Positions 8,271 to 17,278 of a stretch of 64,000 nucleotides of DNA are shown piece by piece. The stretch is from Paraburkholderia piptadeniae. Its GTDB lineage: Bacteria > Pseudomonadota > Gammaproteobacteria > Burkholderiales > Burkholderiaceae. The DNA lies in assembly GCF_900007165.1 (NCBI RefSeq), contig NZ_CYGY02000050.1:159880-223879 (forward strand), read 5' to 3'. Position 1 is the stretch's first letter. Each line of letters begins with the position of its first letter. The notes under the pieces are model-generated. The model searched no databases, was not told where the DNA came from, and saw only the letters and a list, made by a program, of their open reading frames with translations. Made by a program: the position numbers and the translations under genes.

Positions 8271-9689
8271 ATGACTCGGTACGAATCACTCGCCAATACG
8301 ATGGCGGCGGAAATACGCTCGGGCAGTCTCGCCGTAGGCACGCGGATGCCTTCGTTGCGGCAGGTCATCGCGCAGCATGGCGTCAGTCAGTCCACGGCGT
8401 TTCGCGCTTACTATCTATTGGAGGAGTGGGGGCTCATTCGCGCGCAGGAGCGTTCCGGCTATTACGTCGCGCGCGGCGCGGCTGTTCCCGAAAGTCGCGA
8501 GGCCACAGCGAAGCGCGTGCTCGCCGAGTCCGCGAAAGTCGATATCAGCGAACTCGTTTTCAGCGTACTCGAAGCAGCAAGGCATCCGGGCGTTGTGCCG
8601 CTCGGTTCCGCGTTTCCTTCGCCCATGTTGTTTCCATTGCAGCGTCTTGCGAAGTCGCTCGCACAAACGGCGCGCACGGTGAATCCGTGGAGTACCGTCG
8701 TCGATTTGCCGCCTGGCAACGAGGCATTGCGTCAGCAGATAGCGCTGCGTTATCTGGGCATGGGGCTGTCGCAGCGGCTCGATGAAATCGTCGTCACCAA
8801 TGGCGCGCTAGAAGCGTTGAATCTGTGCCTGATGGCCGTGACCCGTCCTGGCGACGTGGTGGCGGTCGAGTCTCCGGGCTTTTACGCCGCGCTACAGGCG
8901 ATTGAGCGACTCGATTTGCGGGCCGTCGAAATTCCCGTCGATTCGCAAACCGGCCTCGATCTGGATGCGCTCGAACAGGCGCTCGACAAGCATCCCGTTC
9001 GCGCGTGCTGGTTCATGACGAACTACCAAAACCCGACAGGCGCGACGATGCCGCTCGAAAAGAAAAAGGCGCTAGTGGAGCTGCTCGCGCGACACGAGGT
9101 GCCGTTGATCGAAGACGACGTGTATGGCGAACTGCATTTTCAGGCGGATTATCCGTTGCCCGCGATTGCGTTCGATCGAAAAGGTCTTGTCATGCATTGC
9201 AGTTCTTTCTCGAAGACACTTGCGCCTGGGTATCGAATTGGCTGGGCCGCCGCGGGAAAATTCGCGGAGAAAGTACAGCGCGCCAAGCTGATGACGACGC
9301 TTTCGGCGAGCATTCCCGTGCAGGCGGGTATCGCCGATTATCTTCAACATGGCGGGTACGACCGGCATTTGCGTAAATTACGTGCGGCATTGCGCGCGCA
9401 GCTCGACGCGATGAATGTGGCGTTACGACGTTACATGCCGAAGGACGTGAAATGGACGTGTCCGTCGGGCGGCTATTTCGTATGGCTCGAATTGCCCGAA
9501 ACGATCGACGCGTTGACGCTGCACCGACACGCGATCGAGCAGGGCGTGAGCATCGCGCCGGGGCCTATTTTCTCGGCGGCACGCAGCTTCCGGCATTGCG
9601 TGCGCATCAATTTCGGGCATCCGTGGAATGCGGATATCGACCGTGCCGTCCGTGTACTCGGCGAACTCGTTACACAGGCAGTGAAATGA
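8271..9689 (+). CDS. MocR family (GntR-HTH plus aminotransferase-like) regulator
   Basis: A 472-residue chimera. Residues 1-70 form a GntR winged helix (TRYESLANTMAAEIRSGSLAVGTRMPSLRQ...GVSQSTAFRAYYLLEEWGLI). The remainder is a fold-type I aminotransferase domain that binds PLP; the site is the SSFSKTLAPGYRIGW stretch with its Lys, and NYQNPTGATM and EDDVYGEL are also typical. MocR proteins use PLP or an imine as effector and usually control amine, vitamin B6 or transport genes. The nearest same-strand gene is the MFS transporter, which ends 69 bases upstream. The target is not obvious. Confidence 0.9.
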   Translation: MTRYESLANTMAAEIRSGSLAVGTRMPSLRQVIAQHGVSQSTAFRAYYLLEEWGLIRAQERSGYYVARGAAVPESREATAKRVLAESAKVDISELVFSVLEAARHPGVVPLGSAFPSPMLFPLQRLAKSLAQTARTVNPWSTVVDLPPGNEALRQQIALRYLGMGLSQRLDEIVVTNGALEALNLCLMAVTRPGDVVAVESPGFYAALQAIERLDLRAVEIPVDSQTGLDLDALEQALDKHPVRACWFMTNYQNPTGATMPLEKKKALVELLARHEVPLIEDDVYGELHFQADYPLPAIAFDRKGLVMHCSSFSKTLAPGYRIGWAAAGKFAEKVQRAKLMTTLSASIPVQAGIADYLQHGGYDRHLRKLRAALRAQLDAMNVALRRYMPKDVKWTCPSGGYFVWLELPETIDALTLHRHAIEQGVSIAPGPIFSAARSFRHCVRINFGHPWNADIDRAVRVLGELVTQAVK

Positions 9690-10113
9690 GTAGAGCGCGC
9701 CTCATTAACAGACTCGGCGATGGATTCGTCCAGAGCCTCTCACGCGTTCACTGGCGCGGAAGTTCAAGGCGTGATCACTGCTGAGTTGCCAATACTGCCG
9801 CGCTGCTGAAGCCGCTTGACATCATCTCCAGTAGACCCGGCTTCTTCCCTTGAGAACGGACAACGATGAGTCGTTTTCGGAAAAGTTGACTTGAGATCGC
9901 GCGCTCCAGGTAAGGCTTGCTGGCAACCGTCTTCGCGAAGTGCTTCAGGTACACTCGTTGCGCGCCTTCAGGGCACTCATTTTCGCGGGAGGTGAACGAT
10001 GGGTACAATCAATCGGCAAAGGCGCGGAACGGGTGGAGCAGGTAGAGACGAAGCCGCGCGGGATCGAAACGCAGTAGCACTGCATCCCGCGCGGCTTCCA
10101 GAAGGCTTTCCTT
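9690..10113. other. Intergenic region with a possible gene remnant
   Basis: On the minus strand 9775-10008 is open for 77 codons from a TTG start without a ribosome site. Its codon choice looks coding-like but I recognise no family, so it may be a decayed gene. The right end holds the hairpin listed at 10050-10098. Confidence 0.3.
10050..10098 (-). terminator. Long hairpin downstream of the aldolase gene
   Basis: A perfect 15-bp inverted repeat (gaagccgcgcgggat at 10050-10064 with 10084-10098) around a 19-base loop, starting 15 bases after the aldolase stop. The tract after it is only weakly U-rich, so it may be a terminator or an mRNA 3' stabiliser. Confidence 0.6.
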
Positions 10114-11007
10114 TTAGACCTTGACGGAGGAAGCCTCGTAAATCTCATCGATGGCTTCCGCGAGCTTTGCATTGAACTCGTCGTCGCTCATCTGCTTCTT
10201 CAGGTCGTTGATCAACGCACGCGAGAAGCTCGCGATCATGCCGTGATTGTGCGCGAGCTTCTTGCACGCGTCCGTGCGCGTATAGCCGCCCGAAAGCGCG
10301 ACGACTCGTGCGACACGCGGATGATCGATCAGCGGCTTGTAGAAGTCGGCGACGTCGGGAATGGTCAGCTTGAGCATCACCTGCTTGCCGGCAGGCAGTG
10401 CATCGAGGCCCTTGCTGATTTCATCGCGCAGCGCCTTTTCCGCGCCCGCCTTGTCTGGCGCCTTGATCGACACTTCGGGCTCGAGAATCGGCATGAGTCC
10501 GCACGCGTCGATTTGCGCGCCGTATTCGAATTGCTGCTTGACGATGGCGGCAATACCCGACGGCGAATTCTGCTCGATTACCGAGCGCATCTTGGTGCCG
10601 AAAATGCCGACCTTGCGCGCACGGTCAAGCAACGTATCGAGCCCGGGGATCGGCTTCATCAGGCGCACGCCATCCTTTTCTGCTTCGAGTCCCTTATCGA
10701 CTTTCAGAAACGGCACGACGCCGCGGTCTTCCCAGAGAAACGACGGCACGGGTTTGCCTTGAGCCTGCCCGTCCATCGTGGCCTCGAACAGAATGGCCGC
10801 GATGATTTTTTCGCCGGTGAAGGCGGGGGAGGTGATGATGCGCACACGCATTTCATGGATCAGCTTGAACATTTCCGCGTCGCCGTTGTAAGCGTCGTCG
10901 GGAATGCCATACTGCCGCAGCGCGCCCGGGGTCGAGCCGCCGCTCTGGTCGAGCGCGGCAATGAAGCCGTCCTTTTCAGAAATTTGCGTCAACATTTTGT
11001 TTGCCAC
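10114..11007 (-). CDS. Fructose-bisphosphate aldolase class I
   Basis: A 297-residue class I (Schiff-base) aldolase, EC 4.1.2.13, which cleaves fructose 1,6-bisphosphate to dihydroxyacetone phosphate and glyceraldehyde 3-phosphate. Markers are ALDQSGGSTPGALRQYG near the N-terminus, the ILFEATMDG segment, LMPILEPEV with its acidic pair, and QVMLKLTIPD, whose Lys is the expected Schiff-base residue. Length fits the bacterial 295-300 residue group. I choose the GTG at 11007 (VANKML), which follows ggagggaacgtcc; the frame is open further upstream but without a ribosome site. Burkholderiaceae usually also carry a class II enzyme, so this is probably an accessory isozyme. Confidence 0.9.
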   Translation of the reverse strand: MANKMLTQISEKDGFIAALDQSGGSTPGALRQYGIPDDAYNGDAEMFKLIHEMRVRIITSPAFTGEKIIAAILFEATMDGQAQGKPVPSFLWEDRGVVPFLKVDKGLEAEKDGVRLMKPIPGLDTLLDRARKVGIFGTKMRSVIEQNSPSGIAAIVKQQFEYGAQIDACGLMPILEPEVSIKAPDKAGAEKALRDEISKGLDALPAGKQVMLKLTIPDVADFYKPLIDHPRVARVVALSGGYTRTDACKKLAHNHGMIASFSRALINDLKKQMSDDEFNAKLAEAIDEIYEASSVKV

Positions 11008-11304
11008 GGACGTTCCCTCCTTGAACCACTGATTTGTGGACCATTCGTTTCCGACTCGATAAGTGTACGGCATTGCAGCGCGCACTCCTATATCGTGCAG
11101 ATCGGGTCAATTGAACACATAAGCGAGGAATGTTCCAGGCACAATGTGTCAGAAAACGCGCGATCCGGCGGTGTGATTGATAACACTCGATCTGATCCCG
11201 TTCCGAATAGCGGCGGTAAGATCGACAAGCCGGTCTCTGCCATCGGTGGACGGCAAAGAAAGTACTTCCTTCATTCGGGGCGCGCGGACCTCGCGCGAAT
11301 AGCA

Positions 11305-11874
11305 ATGAAAACGCTGGTGCGAGTGATCGCGACTGTGGCATGTATGGCGGCTGCGCTCGGACTCTTGTTCGTTCCGTTGCCGCGCGCTTTTCATCTTTCG
11401 ACGCGCATTGTGACTGTTGAGCGCATCGCGCGGCCCAGCACGGCTGTTTTCGACTATGTAACGACGCCTGCGCACTGGCCGGCATGGCATCCGTCGTCGC
11501 TGTCGGTCACGGGCGCAACGGATCATTCGCTGGCCGTCGGCGAGCAGACGACGGAGGAGTTTCGCGTCGCGGGACGCAGTGGGCGCGTCGTATGGACGGT
11601 CGTCGAGCGCAACCGGCCGGACAGGTGGACGATCGACGGCACGATCGACGGCCGACCCGCAGGCACGGTCAGCTACACGCTGACACCCGATGGAAATGGC
11701 ACAAACGGCACGAATGGCACACGGTTCGAGCGCACCTTCATCTACCATTCGCCGACGCTCTGGTTCGCGTTGCTGAATGCGGCGCTACTGCGCGCGAAGA
11801 TCCAGGCGGAATCGGACGAAGCCGTCGAGCGGCTCAAGAATGTACTTGAACAGCAAGCGGGGCAGCACGAGTAG
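11305..11874 (+). CDS. SRPBCC (START-like) domain protein with N-terminal membrane anchor
   Basis: A 189-residue protein. Residues 4-27 are hydrophobic (VRVIATVACMAAALGLLFVP), acting as an uncleaved anchor or signal. The rest follows the polyketide-cyclase/START pattern: IARPSTAVFDYVTTPAHWPAWHPS, then paired strands (EFRVAGRSGRVVWTVVE, DRWTIDGTIDG, GTVSYTLTP) and a long C-terminal helix (ALLRAKIQAESDEAVERLKNVL). A short Asn-Gly-Thr run sits before the last strands. It probably binds a hydrophobic ligand; no partner is evident. The start at 11305 is chosen because the anchor opens there. Confidence 0.7.
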   Translation: MKTLVRVIATVACMAAALGLLFVPLPRAFHLSTRIVTVERIARPSTAVFDYVTTPAHWPAWHPSSLSVTGATDHSLAVGEQTTEEFRVAGRSGRVVWTVVERNRPDRWTIDGTIDGRPAGTVSYTLTPDGNGTNGTNGTRFERTFIYHSPTLWFALLNAALLRAKIQAESDEAVERLKNVLEQQAGQHE

Positions 11875-11901
11875 CACGCGTTCAAGCGGGATCGACGGAA
11901 C

Positions 11902-12789
11902 TCATTCTTCTTGAGGCGCTTTCCGCCGCAATGCAAGCGCGACGCCGCTCAATGTCAGCGCCATCGCTATTGCTTCCTTCCAGCCGAGCGGTTCGCCGAG
12001 CGCGAGTGCCGCGGCGACGATCCCCATGATGGGGACCAGCAGCATGCCGATCGATGCGATCTGCGGCGGCAGATGCCGCAGCGTCGCGAACCACGCGAGG
12101 TAGCAGACGCCCATCGGCACGAGCGTCATGTAGATCATCACGGCCCAGCCGTCCACGTGCAGCGACGCGTAAGCGGGGCGCTCGATCAGCAGGCCGGCGA
12201 CGATCATCGGTGCGCAGCCGAGTCCCACTTGCCACGCAACGAGGCTGATCGGCGCGACGGGTATCGGCGTGCGCGCAATGACGGTCCCGAGCGCGAACAG
12301 GACGGCCGCGAGCAGCGCGAAGGCAATGCCCGCTACCTTGCCGGCATCGAACGCGACGCCGCGTCCACCGAGCAGCACGACAACGCCCGCAAGTCCGAGC
12401 AGCAACGCGAGAAACTCCATTGCGGATGGCCTGCGCGAAAGGATCGGCCAAGCAAGCAACATTGCCCAGATCGGCATCGTGTAGACGAGCAGCGCGCCCT
12501 CGCTGACGCTGAGCCACTTCATTGACAGCGTGGAGAAACCCATCCATGCAAAGACATTTGTGCAAGCCGCGAGAATCAATCGCGGTATGTATCGACGCGG
12601 CACACGCGGCGCTTCGCCTGCGCACACCGCGACAATGCCGAGAAGGACCGACGCCGTCACGCCCGCGATGCCGCGCGAAAAGAGCGGCGGCCATTCGCGC
12701 AGCAGAACTTTCATTGCAGGCCAGTTGAGGGCCCATCCCGTTGCGGTGATGAGCAGATAGAAGAGCCCTGTCCAGCGTGGATGCTTCAT
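11902..12789 (-). CDS. EamA/DMT family inner-membrane transporter
   Basis: A 295-residue protein with ten predicted transmembrane helices in two EamA repeats, beginning WTGLFYLLITATGWALNWPAMK. The WRALNW/GxNxxxxK-type start and the second-repeat motif MIYMTLVPMGVCYLAWFATLRHLPP are typical of RhaT/YdcZ-like metabolite exporters. The C-terminus is short and basic (LRRKAPQEE). An in-frame ATG at 12828 would add 13 residues; neither start has a clear ribosome site. Substrate unknown. Confidence 0.85.
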   Translation of the reverse strand: MKHPRWTGLFYLLITATGWALNWPAMKVLLREWPPLFSRGIAGVTASVLLGIVAVCAGEAPRVPRRYIPRLILAACTNVFAWMGFSTLSMKWLSVSEGALLVYTMPIWAMLLAWPILSRRPSAMEFLALLLGLAGVVVLLGGRGVAFDAGKVAGIAFALLAAVLFALGTVIARTPIPVAPISLVAWQVGLGCAPMIVAGLLIERPAYASLHVDGWAVMIYMTLVPMGVCYLAWFATLRHLPPQIASIGMLLVPIMGIVAAALALGEPLGWKEAIAMALTLSGVALALRRKAPQEE

Positions 12790-13310
12790 CGAGCGATTCG
12801 TATGAGTTCTTTTTAGAGCCTCGATCATACGAGGTTCCGCGATGACATGGATTTTTCTGCTGCGTGCGATGTGACATATGACGCAAACGATTGCGTTGTA
12901 TCCTTGACGACGCTGTAGCGCGCAGTGCCGATTCATTTGCGTGCAATCTTTCGTCAGACAGAAAACCGCGCGAACCACGCGGTGCAACTGTAGATGCGAT
13001 CCTCTGTCTGACAGCAGGGAACAGTCCCGCAGTAGCCGTTCAAAATGGGCACATTCCGGACGTTTTCTTTGTTGTGAAAACGTCTCGCAAGGTACTCGCA
13101 GGCGTTGGCGCCAGGTTCCCGCGACCCTTAATCCACGGCTGTCGCTCGCATTGGGCGCTATCAAACGTTTGCGGCGGGTGTGTGTCAAGGGTTGTTCCGA
13201 ACTGATCGATGCCGAACGGAGTGAGATAGTTTCAATGCGGGATGATCGGGGCATGGTTTCATGAAAGCAACACGAAATACGGTTAGATCGCAGTTCATGA
13301 GAGGCTGAAA
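12790..13310. other. Intergenic region with nested hairpins
   Basis: A 520-base gap between divergent genes. It contains a 10-bp perfect inverted repeat (gtcagacaga 12953-12962 with 13003-13012) enclosing a smaller accgcg/cgcggt stem, and a separate 9-bp hairpin (gacgttttc 13059-13067 with 13076-13084, loop of 8). Neither is followed by a T-run. No open frame with a ribosome site is visible. Confidence 0.45.
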
Positions 13311-13580
13311 ATGGAACAGTCCGTACGCAACTTCGCGCTTTCGACTAACGGCCAGTCCGTGACTTTCGATATCGTCGTGCAAAAGCGTGCGATCGGATGT
13401 TCGATCACGCGCGATGCGCTCGAACAGCATTTCTGGCTGGAACGTGGCGCGGACGAATTGCACCTCACGAAGGCATTCGGCAACGGTCAGCGCCGCATAG
13501 CAGCCGTGGCCGAACGCAAGGCGCTCGCGAAGGGCTCGACGCACGTGTTGATTACCGCGGACGATTTCGAATACCGCTAG
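13311..13580 (+). CDS. DUF1488 family protein (copy 2)
   Basis: An 89-residue cytoplasmic protein with the DUF1488 arrangement: SVTFDIVVQKRAIGCSITRD, ALEQHFW, and a C-terminal helix NGQRRIAAVAERKALAKG. It shares the fold pattern with the copy at 5190-5450 but little exact sequence, so they are old paralogs rather than a recent duplication. A gaggctgaaa stretch precedes the ATG. No function is established for the family. Confidence 0.7.
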   Translation: MEQSVRNFALSTNGQSVTFDIVVQKRAIGCSITRDALEQHFWLERGADELHLTKAFGNGQRRIAAVAERKALAKGSTHVLITADDFEYR

Positions 13581-13741
13581 ACGCCGCCTGGCGTCCATTG
13601 CGCGCCGGCGCTGCCCGGCATGCTGTTACGCGCGGCTCGCGGCCGCGCGGGGTACCTCGCAAGCCTGCTACACATCGTTTTCCGTTCTGCCCATCCTTGC
13701 GTCGTCGCGTGTCGCGCGCTTCTCGAAGACCGCTCCAAAGC

Positions 13742-14155
13742 AATGCGGACACCATTTCCGCTCGCCGCGATAGATTGCCGGCTGCTCGTACTGCCCAGAA
13801 GTTAGTGATCCTTCTTAGTCTGGGGTTTTTCTTCTTCGATCTAGACCTTTTGTACAGTGGCGACGTCGCGCCCGGCCTGATGAAAAGCAACATCCTCTTG
13901 CCGTCGATGCATGGACTATTCGGAACTGGCGCCACGAGCTTTAGTGCTGCATTATTCGCGGGCCTGTCTATCGGCACACTGGCGTGCGGATTTCTGGCGG
14001 ACACGTTCCGACGTCGTTCGGTCTTTACCCGGTCGCTGCCTTGGGATGTTTGCAGCGAGCGTCGTCATGCAGGCGGATTGAATTTGTAGCGCATCGTTCG
14101 TGGAGCCATTTTCGGCAATCTTTACCGCATCCTGATTTTCGGCGGGTTTGCATAA
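13742..14155 (+). pseudogene. MFS sugar/acid transporter remnant
   Basis: From 13742 the frame encodes recognisable MFS N-terminal sequence (KLVILLSLGFFFFDLDLLYS, then GLSIGTLACGFLADTFRRRS, the motif A loop). There is no start codon. After about 14030 the similarity shifts frame (an ATG TTT GCA reading gives MFAASVVMQAD) and then returns to the first frame after a TAG (RIVRGAIFGNLYR). The piece covers only about the first quarter to third of a 440-residue transporter. It is therefore a frameshifted, 3'-deleted pseudogene. Confidence 0.75.
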
Positions 14156-14264
14156 CTTTGGAGCAACGGCTAAATGAGGCCGAAAACCACAGGCGTCGAG
14201 CTGGAATAAACTTCCTGTTAGCAGCGGTATTCCAGCGAGCGTGTTGTCGTGGTGAGACACGCAC

Positions 14265-14292
14265 TTGCATCACGGCGCTAAGGGTTTATACT
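14265..14292 (+). promoter_or_regulatory. Promoter of the small-RNA unit
   Basis: A ttgcat -35 (14265-14270), 16-base spacer and tatact -10 (14287-14292), placing transcription start near 14299, just before the CUCCU motifs and terminator. Confidence 0.55.
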
Positions 14293-14298
14293 AGGAAC

Positions 14299-14361
14299 TG
14301 TCTCCTCCATGTCTCCTCTTGATATGGATTCGGCCCACCACCTGGTGGGCCTTTCTTTTTG
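14299..14361 (+). ncRNA. Probable ~63-nt small RNA with two CUCCU motifs (copy 1)
   Basis: Begins just after a good -10 box and reads tgtctcctccatg, tctcctcttgatatgg, then a 9-bp terminator stem (ggcccacca 14332-14340 with 14343-14351) and a ctttcttttt tail. The unpaired 5' part has two anti-Shine-Dalgarno-like motifs. A second copy with the same order of elements lies at 55390-55457. No reading frame fits. A very short leader or attenuator is the alternative, but no downstream gene is in the right position here. Confidence 0.6.
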
Positions 14362-14398
14362 TCCCTTCTTTTCCGATCAGCTCTCCGGCTGCCGACTG

Positions 14399-14689
14399 CT
14401 ACGAGCGTGGCTCTTCAGCCTTTCGCAGAGGCGTGATCGTGTAACGAGCGGCGGTCAGACTATTCAGCAGCGAATTCTCGCCGAAGAAATGAACTGCACC
14501 GATTGCGATCAGGATCAGTTCTTTGCCATGAAATTGGCCAAAGCTTTCTAGGGAGGCGGCAAAGGTCTTCGTGCCCGTGTAGCCGACGTGACGGTCTGCA
14601 GCGCCTAGCGAACGACTGTCGTGAGAGTCGCGATGCGTTGCCAGGCGTTCAAGTTGCGCGACGTCCGAAACCAGCCAGGCGTTCTGACG
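14399..14689 (-). pseudogene. C-terminal remnant of a TraB/GumN-like gene
   Basis: On the minus strand, in frame directly after the IclR stop codon, 96 codons are open with no start codon. The end, ILIAIGAVHFFGENSLLNSL and ARYTITPL, resembles the C-terminal motif of TraB/GumN proteins (VAVGAxHLxG...LLxxxGYTVTxL), and the sequence before it (TFAASLESFGQFHGKEL) fits poorly. It is probably the tail of a lost gene. Frame continuity with IclR looks coincidental, since IclR ends at its usual place. Confidence 0.45.
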
Positions 14690-15463
14690 CTATCCCAGTC
14701 TCGATGACAACTGCCACGTCGCCTGAATCAGCGGTGTGACATAGGGACGAGCATCCTTTTGCGCGGCAAAGCAGACGCCCATCGCAGCCAGCGGTTCCCC
14801 GCGCCGGTTGAGCACGGGCGCAGCCAGACTGTAGGTGTCCGGGGCGGTGGCGGATCGCGTCAACGCGTAACCGATGCGCTTGATTTCAGCGAGATCGCGT
14901 AACCAGTCATCGAGAGTGATCGCGTGCGAAAGCGCATGCGCGCGGCCGTCGATGAACTCTTCCCAATAGTGCTTCTGGATGTACTCGGGCCGCATGCTCA
15001 TCATCGCCTTTCCAGCCGCATCCTGATGCAGCGGATGGGACATGCCGACATACACGCCGAAGGTTTCGGCAAACGGCCACGTAACATGCGCGACAACGAG
15101 AGCATGGGAACCCGCAAGGACGGTCAGGTTGACGGCTTCATGCAACTCGTTCTTCAGTACGTCGGCCGTCGAATGAAACAGGGATACGATGGGTTGCTGG
15201 AAATACGCAGCCGAGGCCATTTGAAACAGCTTTGCGCCGACGCAGTAAGACTTCTTGCGCTGCAGGTCACGCACGACAAGCTCGCGGCGCAGCAACGTGC
15301 CGATGATCCGATGACAACTCGCGACGGGCATGCTCACCCGGTCCGCAATCTCCGAGAGGGAAAGCGGATAGGTGGATTGAATGAGTGCCTCTAGTATGTC
15401 CAGTGCGCCGTCTACAGCAGGCGCTTTGGATTTGTCTTCCGGCAGCGGATCGATCGCGTTCAT
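14690..15463 (-). CDS. IclR family transcriptional regulator
   Basis: A 257-residue IclR protein. The N-terminal HTH is LDILEALIQSTYPLSLSEIADRVSMPVASCHRIIGTLLRRELV, and the C-terminal effector domain carries SHPLHQDAAGKAMMSM and DTYSLAAPVLNRRGEPLAAMGV. It is transcribed in the same direction as the GMC/enolase/MFS/ALDH cluster just upstream and is separated from it by 139 bases. It most likely represses that cluster and responds to its substrate or an intermediate. Confidence 0.9.
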   Translation of the reverse strand: MNAIDPLPEDKSKAPAVDGALDILEALIQSTYPLSLSEIADRVSMPVASCHRIIGTLLRRELVVRDLQRKKSYCVGAKLFQMASAAYFQQPIVSLFHSTADVLKNELHEAVNLTVLAGSHALVVAHVTWPFAETFGVYVGMSHPLHQDAAGKAMMSMRPEYIQKHYWEEFIDGRAHALSHAITLDDWLRDLAEIKRIGYALTRSATAPDTYSLAAPVLNRRGEPLAAMGVCFAAQKDARPYVTPLIQATWQLSSRLG

Positions 15464-15602
15464 TGGCGCTTATTGTATCGGCTTTCAGTTGAGGGCGAAA
15501 ATCGGGGAAGCATGCATAAGGCGCCCGTCAGAACGAGTGGCGCATCCCGATTCTCACATCCTGTTGCGATGAATGTCGGATCGAAAGCGGGCGGAACAAC
15601 CG

Positions 15603-17258
15603 TCACGCTTGCACGTCGGCGACGCGTGCCGCGCCTCGCGACTCGGTTGTACCTTGATGCGTCAGGAAGAGTTGCGCGGCTCGTTCGGCGACCATCATCG
15701 TGGGCGCATTGATATTGCCCGACGTGATGTTCGGAAAGATGGATGCATCCACGATTCGCAATCGCGCGATGCCGTGTACCTGCAACTCGCTGTTCACAAC
15801 CGATGTGCGTGTGTCGGAGCCCATCGCGCACGAGCCGCACAGGTGATAGATCGATCCGCTCTGCTCGCGGAAAAACTGCAGCATGCTTGCATCGTCCGTG
15901 ACGGTTTCTGCGGGCCTGACTTCTGCTCTAGTCACTTCGAGCAGGCCCGCCGTCGCTGCAAGACGCCGTATGAGCTTGCTGCCCGCGATCGCTTCCGCCT
16001 GGTCGTGTTCTGTCGAGAGGTAGTTCGGATCGATTCGCGGAGGCACATGAATGTCGGGGCTGCTCAGTTGTACGCTGCCTCTGCTAGTGGGGCGGCACGG
16101 CGCAAAGAACATCGTATAGCCCGAGTAGGGTTCCACCTTCGGCATTCCGCCCGACTCCGGCAAGACATACGACAAAGGGTTGAAGTAGAGCTGCATGTTC
16201 GGATGAGGCTCTGCTTCACTCGTCCGGAAAAATCCCCCGGCTTTGACAGTTGTGGCGAAGATCCCTTCGCGACGCAACAGATACTTCAGCATTGCGGCAG
16301 CCTGCTGCGGCCAGGTTCGCACTTCGTCATTCACTGTCGGGCGCGTCGCCTCGAAGTAATACGAAGCGCACAGATGGTCCTGCAAATTGCGCCCGACAGC
16401 GGGTGCATCGTGCACGACGGGAATCTGGTGCTGCTGAAGAAGCGTCGCGTCGCCGACGCCTGAGCATTGCAACAGCCTGGGCGTTTCCACGGCGCCAGCC
16501 GACAGGATCACTTCGCGATTCACACGGAATTCATGGCGATGACCGCGTATCAGCACACTGACGCCCACGGCCGTTCTGTTCCCGTCGAATAGCACGCGCT
16601 CGACGAGCGCACCCGTCTCGACGACCAGGTTCGGCCTCTTCATGGCCTGCCGCAGGTAGGCCGCGCACGACGAATCGCGCTGACCGTCGCGCGTATTGAT
16701 GTCGTACACGCCCGCGCCCTCGAAGCGCGCGCCGTTGAAGTCATCGTTTCGCGGGAAGCCAAGCTCGTCGCATGCGCGGAAAAAGTTCTCGCAGATCGGA
16801 TGCACGGCGTCGCGCGTAACGCGGATTTTCCCGCCACTGCTGTGCCATTCGGTGTCACCTAGCGGGTGCGACTCGATGCGTTTGAACCAGGGCAGCACAT
16901 CGTCGTAAGACCAACCCGCGTTGCCCTGAGCGGCCCAGTCGTCGAAATCGCGGCGCTGCCCGCGGACATAGATCATCGCGTTGATCGAGCCCGAACCGCC
17001 AAGGACCTTGCCGCGTGGCGTATAGACGCGCTGGTTCGCCAGTTCCGCCTGTGGCGTCGTGTGATATCGCCAGTTGTAGCGCGGATGGTAAAACAGCTTC
17101 GCGAAGCCAAGCGGCATGCGAATCCAGAACGAGTCGTCGGCATCGCCTGCTTCGAGCAGCAACACGCGGAAATCGCCGGATTCGCTCAGCCGGTCCGCGA
17201 GTATGCACCCGGCGGAACCCGCGCCGACGATGATGAAATCAAAAGAGCTTGCATCCAT
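15603..17258 (-). CDS. GMC family FAD-dependent alcohol dehydrogenase
   Basis: A 551-residue GMC oxidoreductase. It starts with the Rossmann motif FDFIIVGAGSAGCILADRL (FAD), then the GMC signature GKVLGGSGSINAMIYVRGQRRDFDDW. The C-terminal active-site region is SIYHLCGSCAMGSDTRTSVV with the expected His, then NITSGNINAPTMMVAERAA. Such enzymes oxidise alcohols, polyols or sugar alcohols to aldehydes or ketones and pass electrons to the respiratory chain. The start at 17258 is chosen because the FAD motif begins six residues in; it lies 20 bases after the dehydratase stop. It could feed its product to the aldehyde dehydrogenase of the cluster. Confidence 0.88.
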   Translation of the reverse strand: MDASSFDFIIVGAGSAGCILADRLSESGDFRVLLLEAGDADDSFWIRMPLGFAKLFYHPRYNWRYHTTPQAELANQRVYTPRGKVLGGSGSINAMIYVRGQRRDFDDWAAQGNAGWSYDDVLPWFKRIESHPLGDTEWHSSGGKIRVTRDAVHPICENFFRACDELGFPRNDDFNGARFEGAGVYDINTRDGQRDSSCAAYLRQAMKRPNLVVETGALVERVLFDGNRTAVGVSVLIRGHRHEFRVNREVILSAGAVETPRLLQCSGVGDATLLQQHQIPVVHDAPAVGRNLQDHLCASYYFEATRPTVNDEVRTWPQQAAAMLKYLLRREGIFATTVKAGGFFRTSEAEPHPNMQLYFNPLSYVLPESGGMPKVEPYSGYTMFFAPCRPTSRGSVQLSSPDIHVPPRIDPNYLSTEHDQAEAIAGSKLIRRLAATAGLLEVTRAEVRPAETVTDDASMLQFFREQSGSIYHLCGSCAMGSDTRTSVVNSELQVHGIARLRIVDASIFPNITSGNINAPTMMVAERAAQLFLTHQGTTESRGAARVADVQA

Positions 17259-17278
17259 TCTGGTCGCCTGCTGGTTTG

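Noticed and set aside
14399..14689. A read-through extension of the IclR protein
   Set aside because: The IclR protein ends at its normal family length; the open frame after the stop resembles a TraB/GumN-like tail instead.
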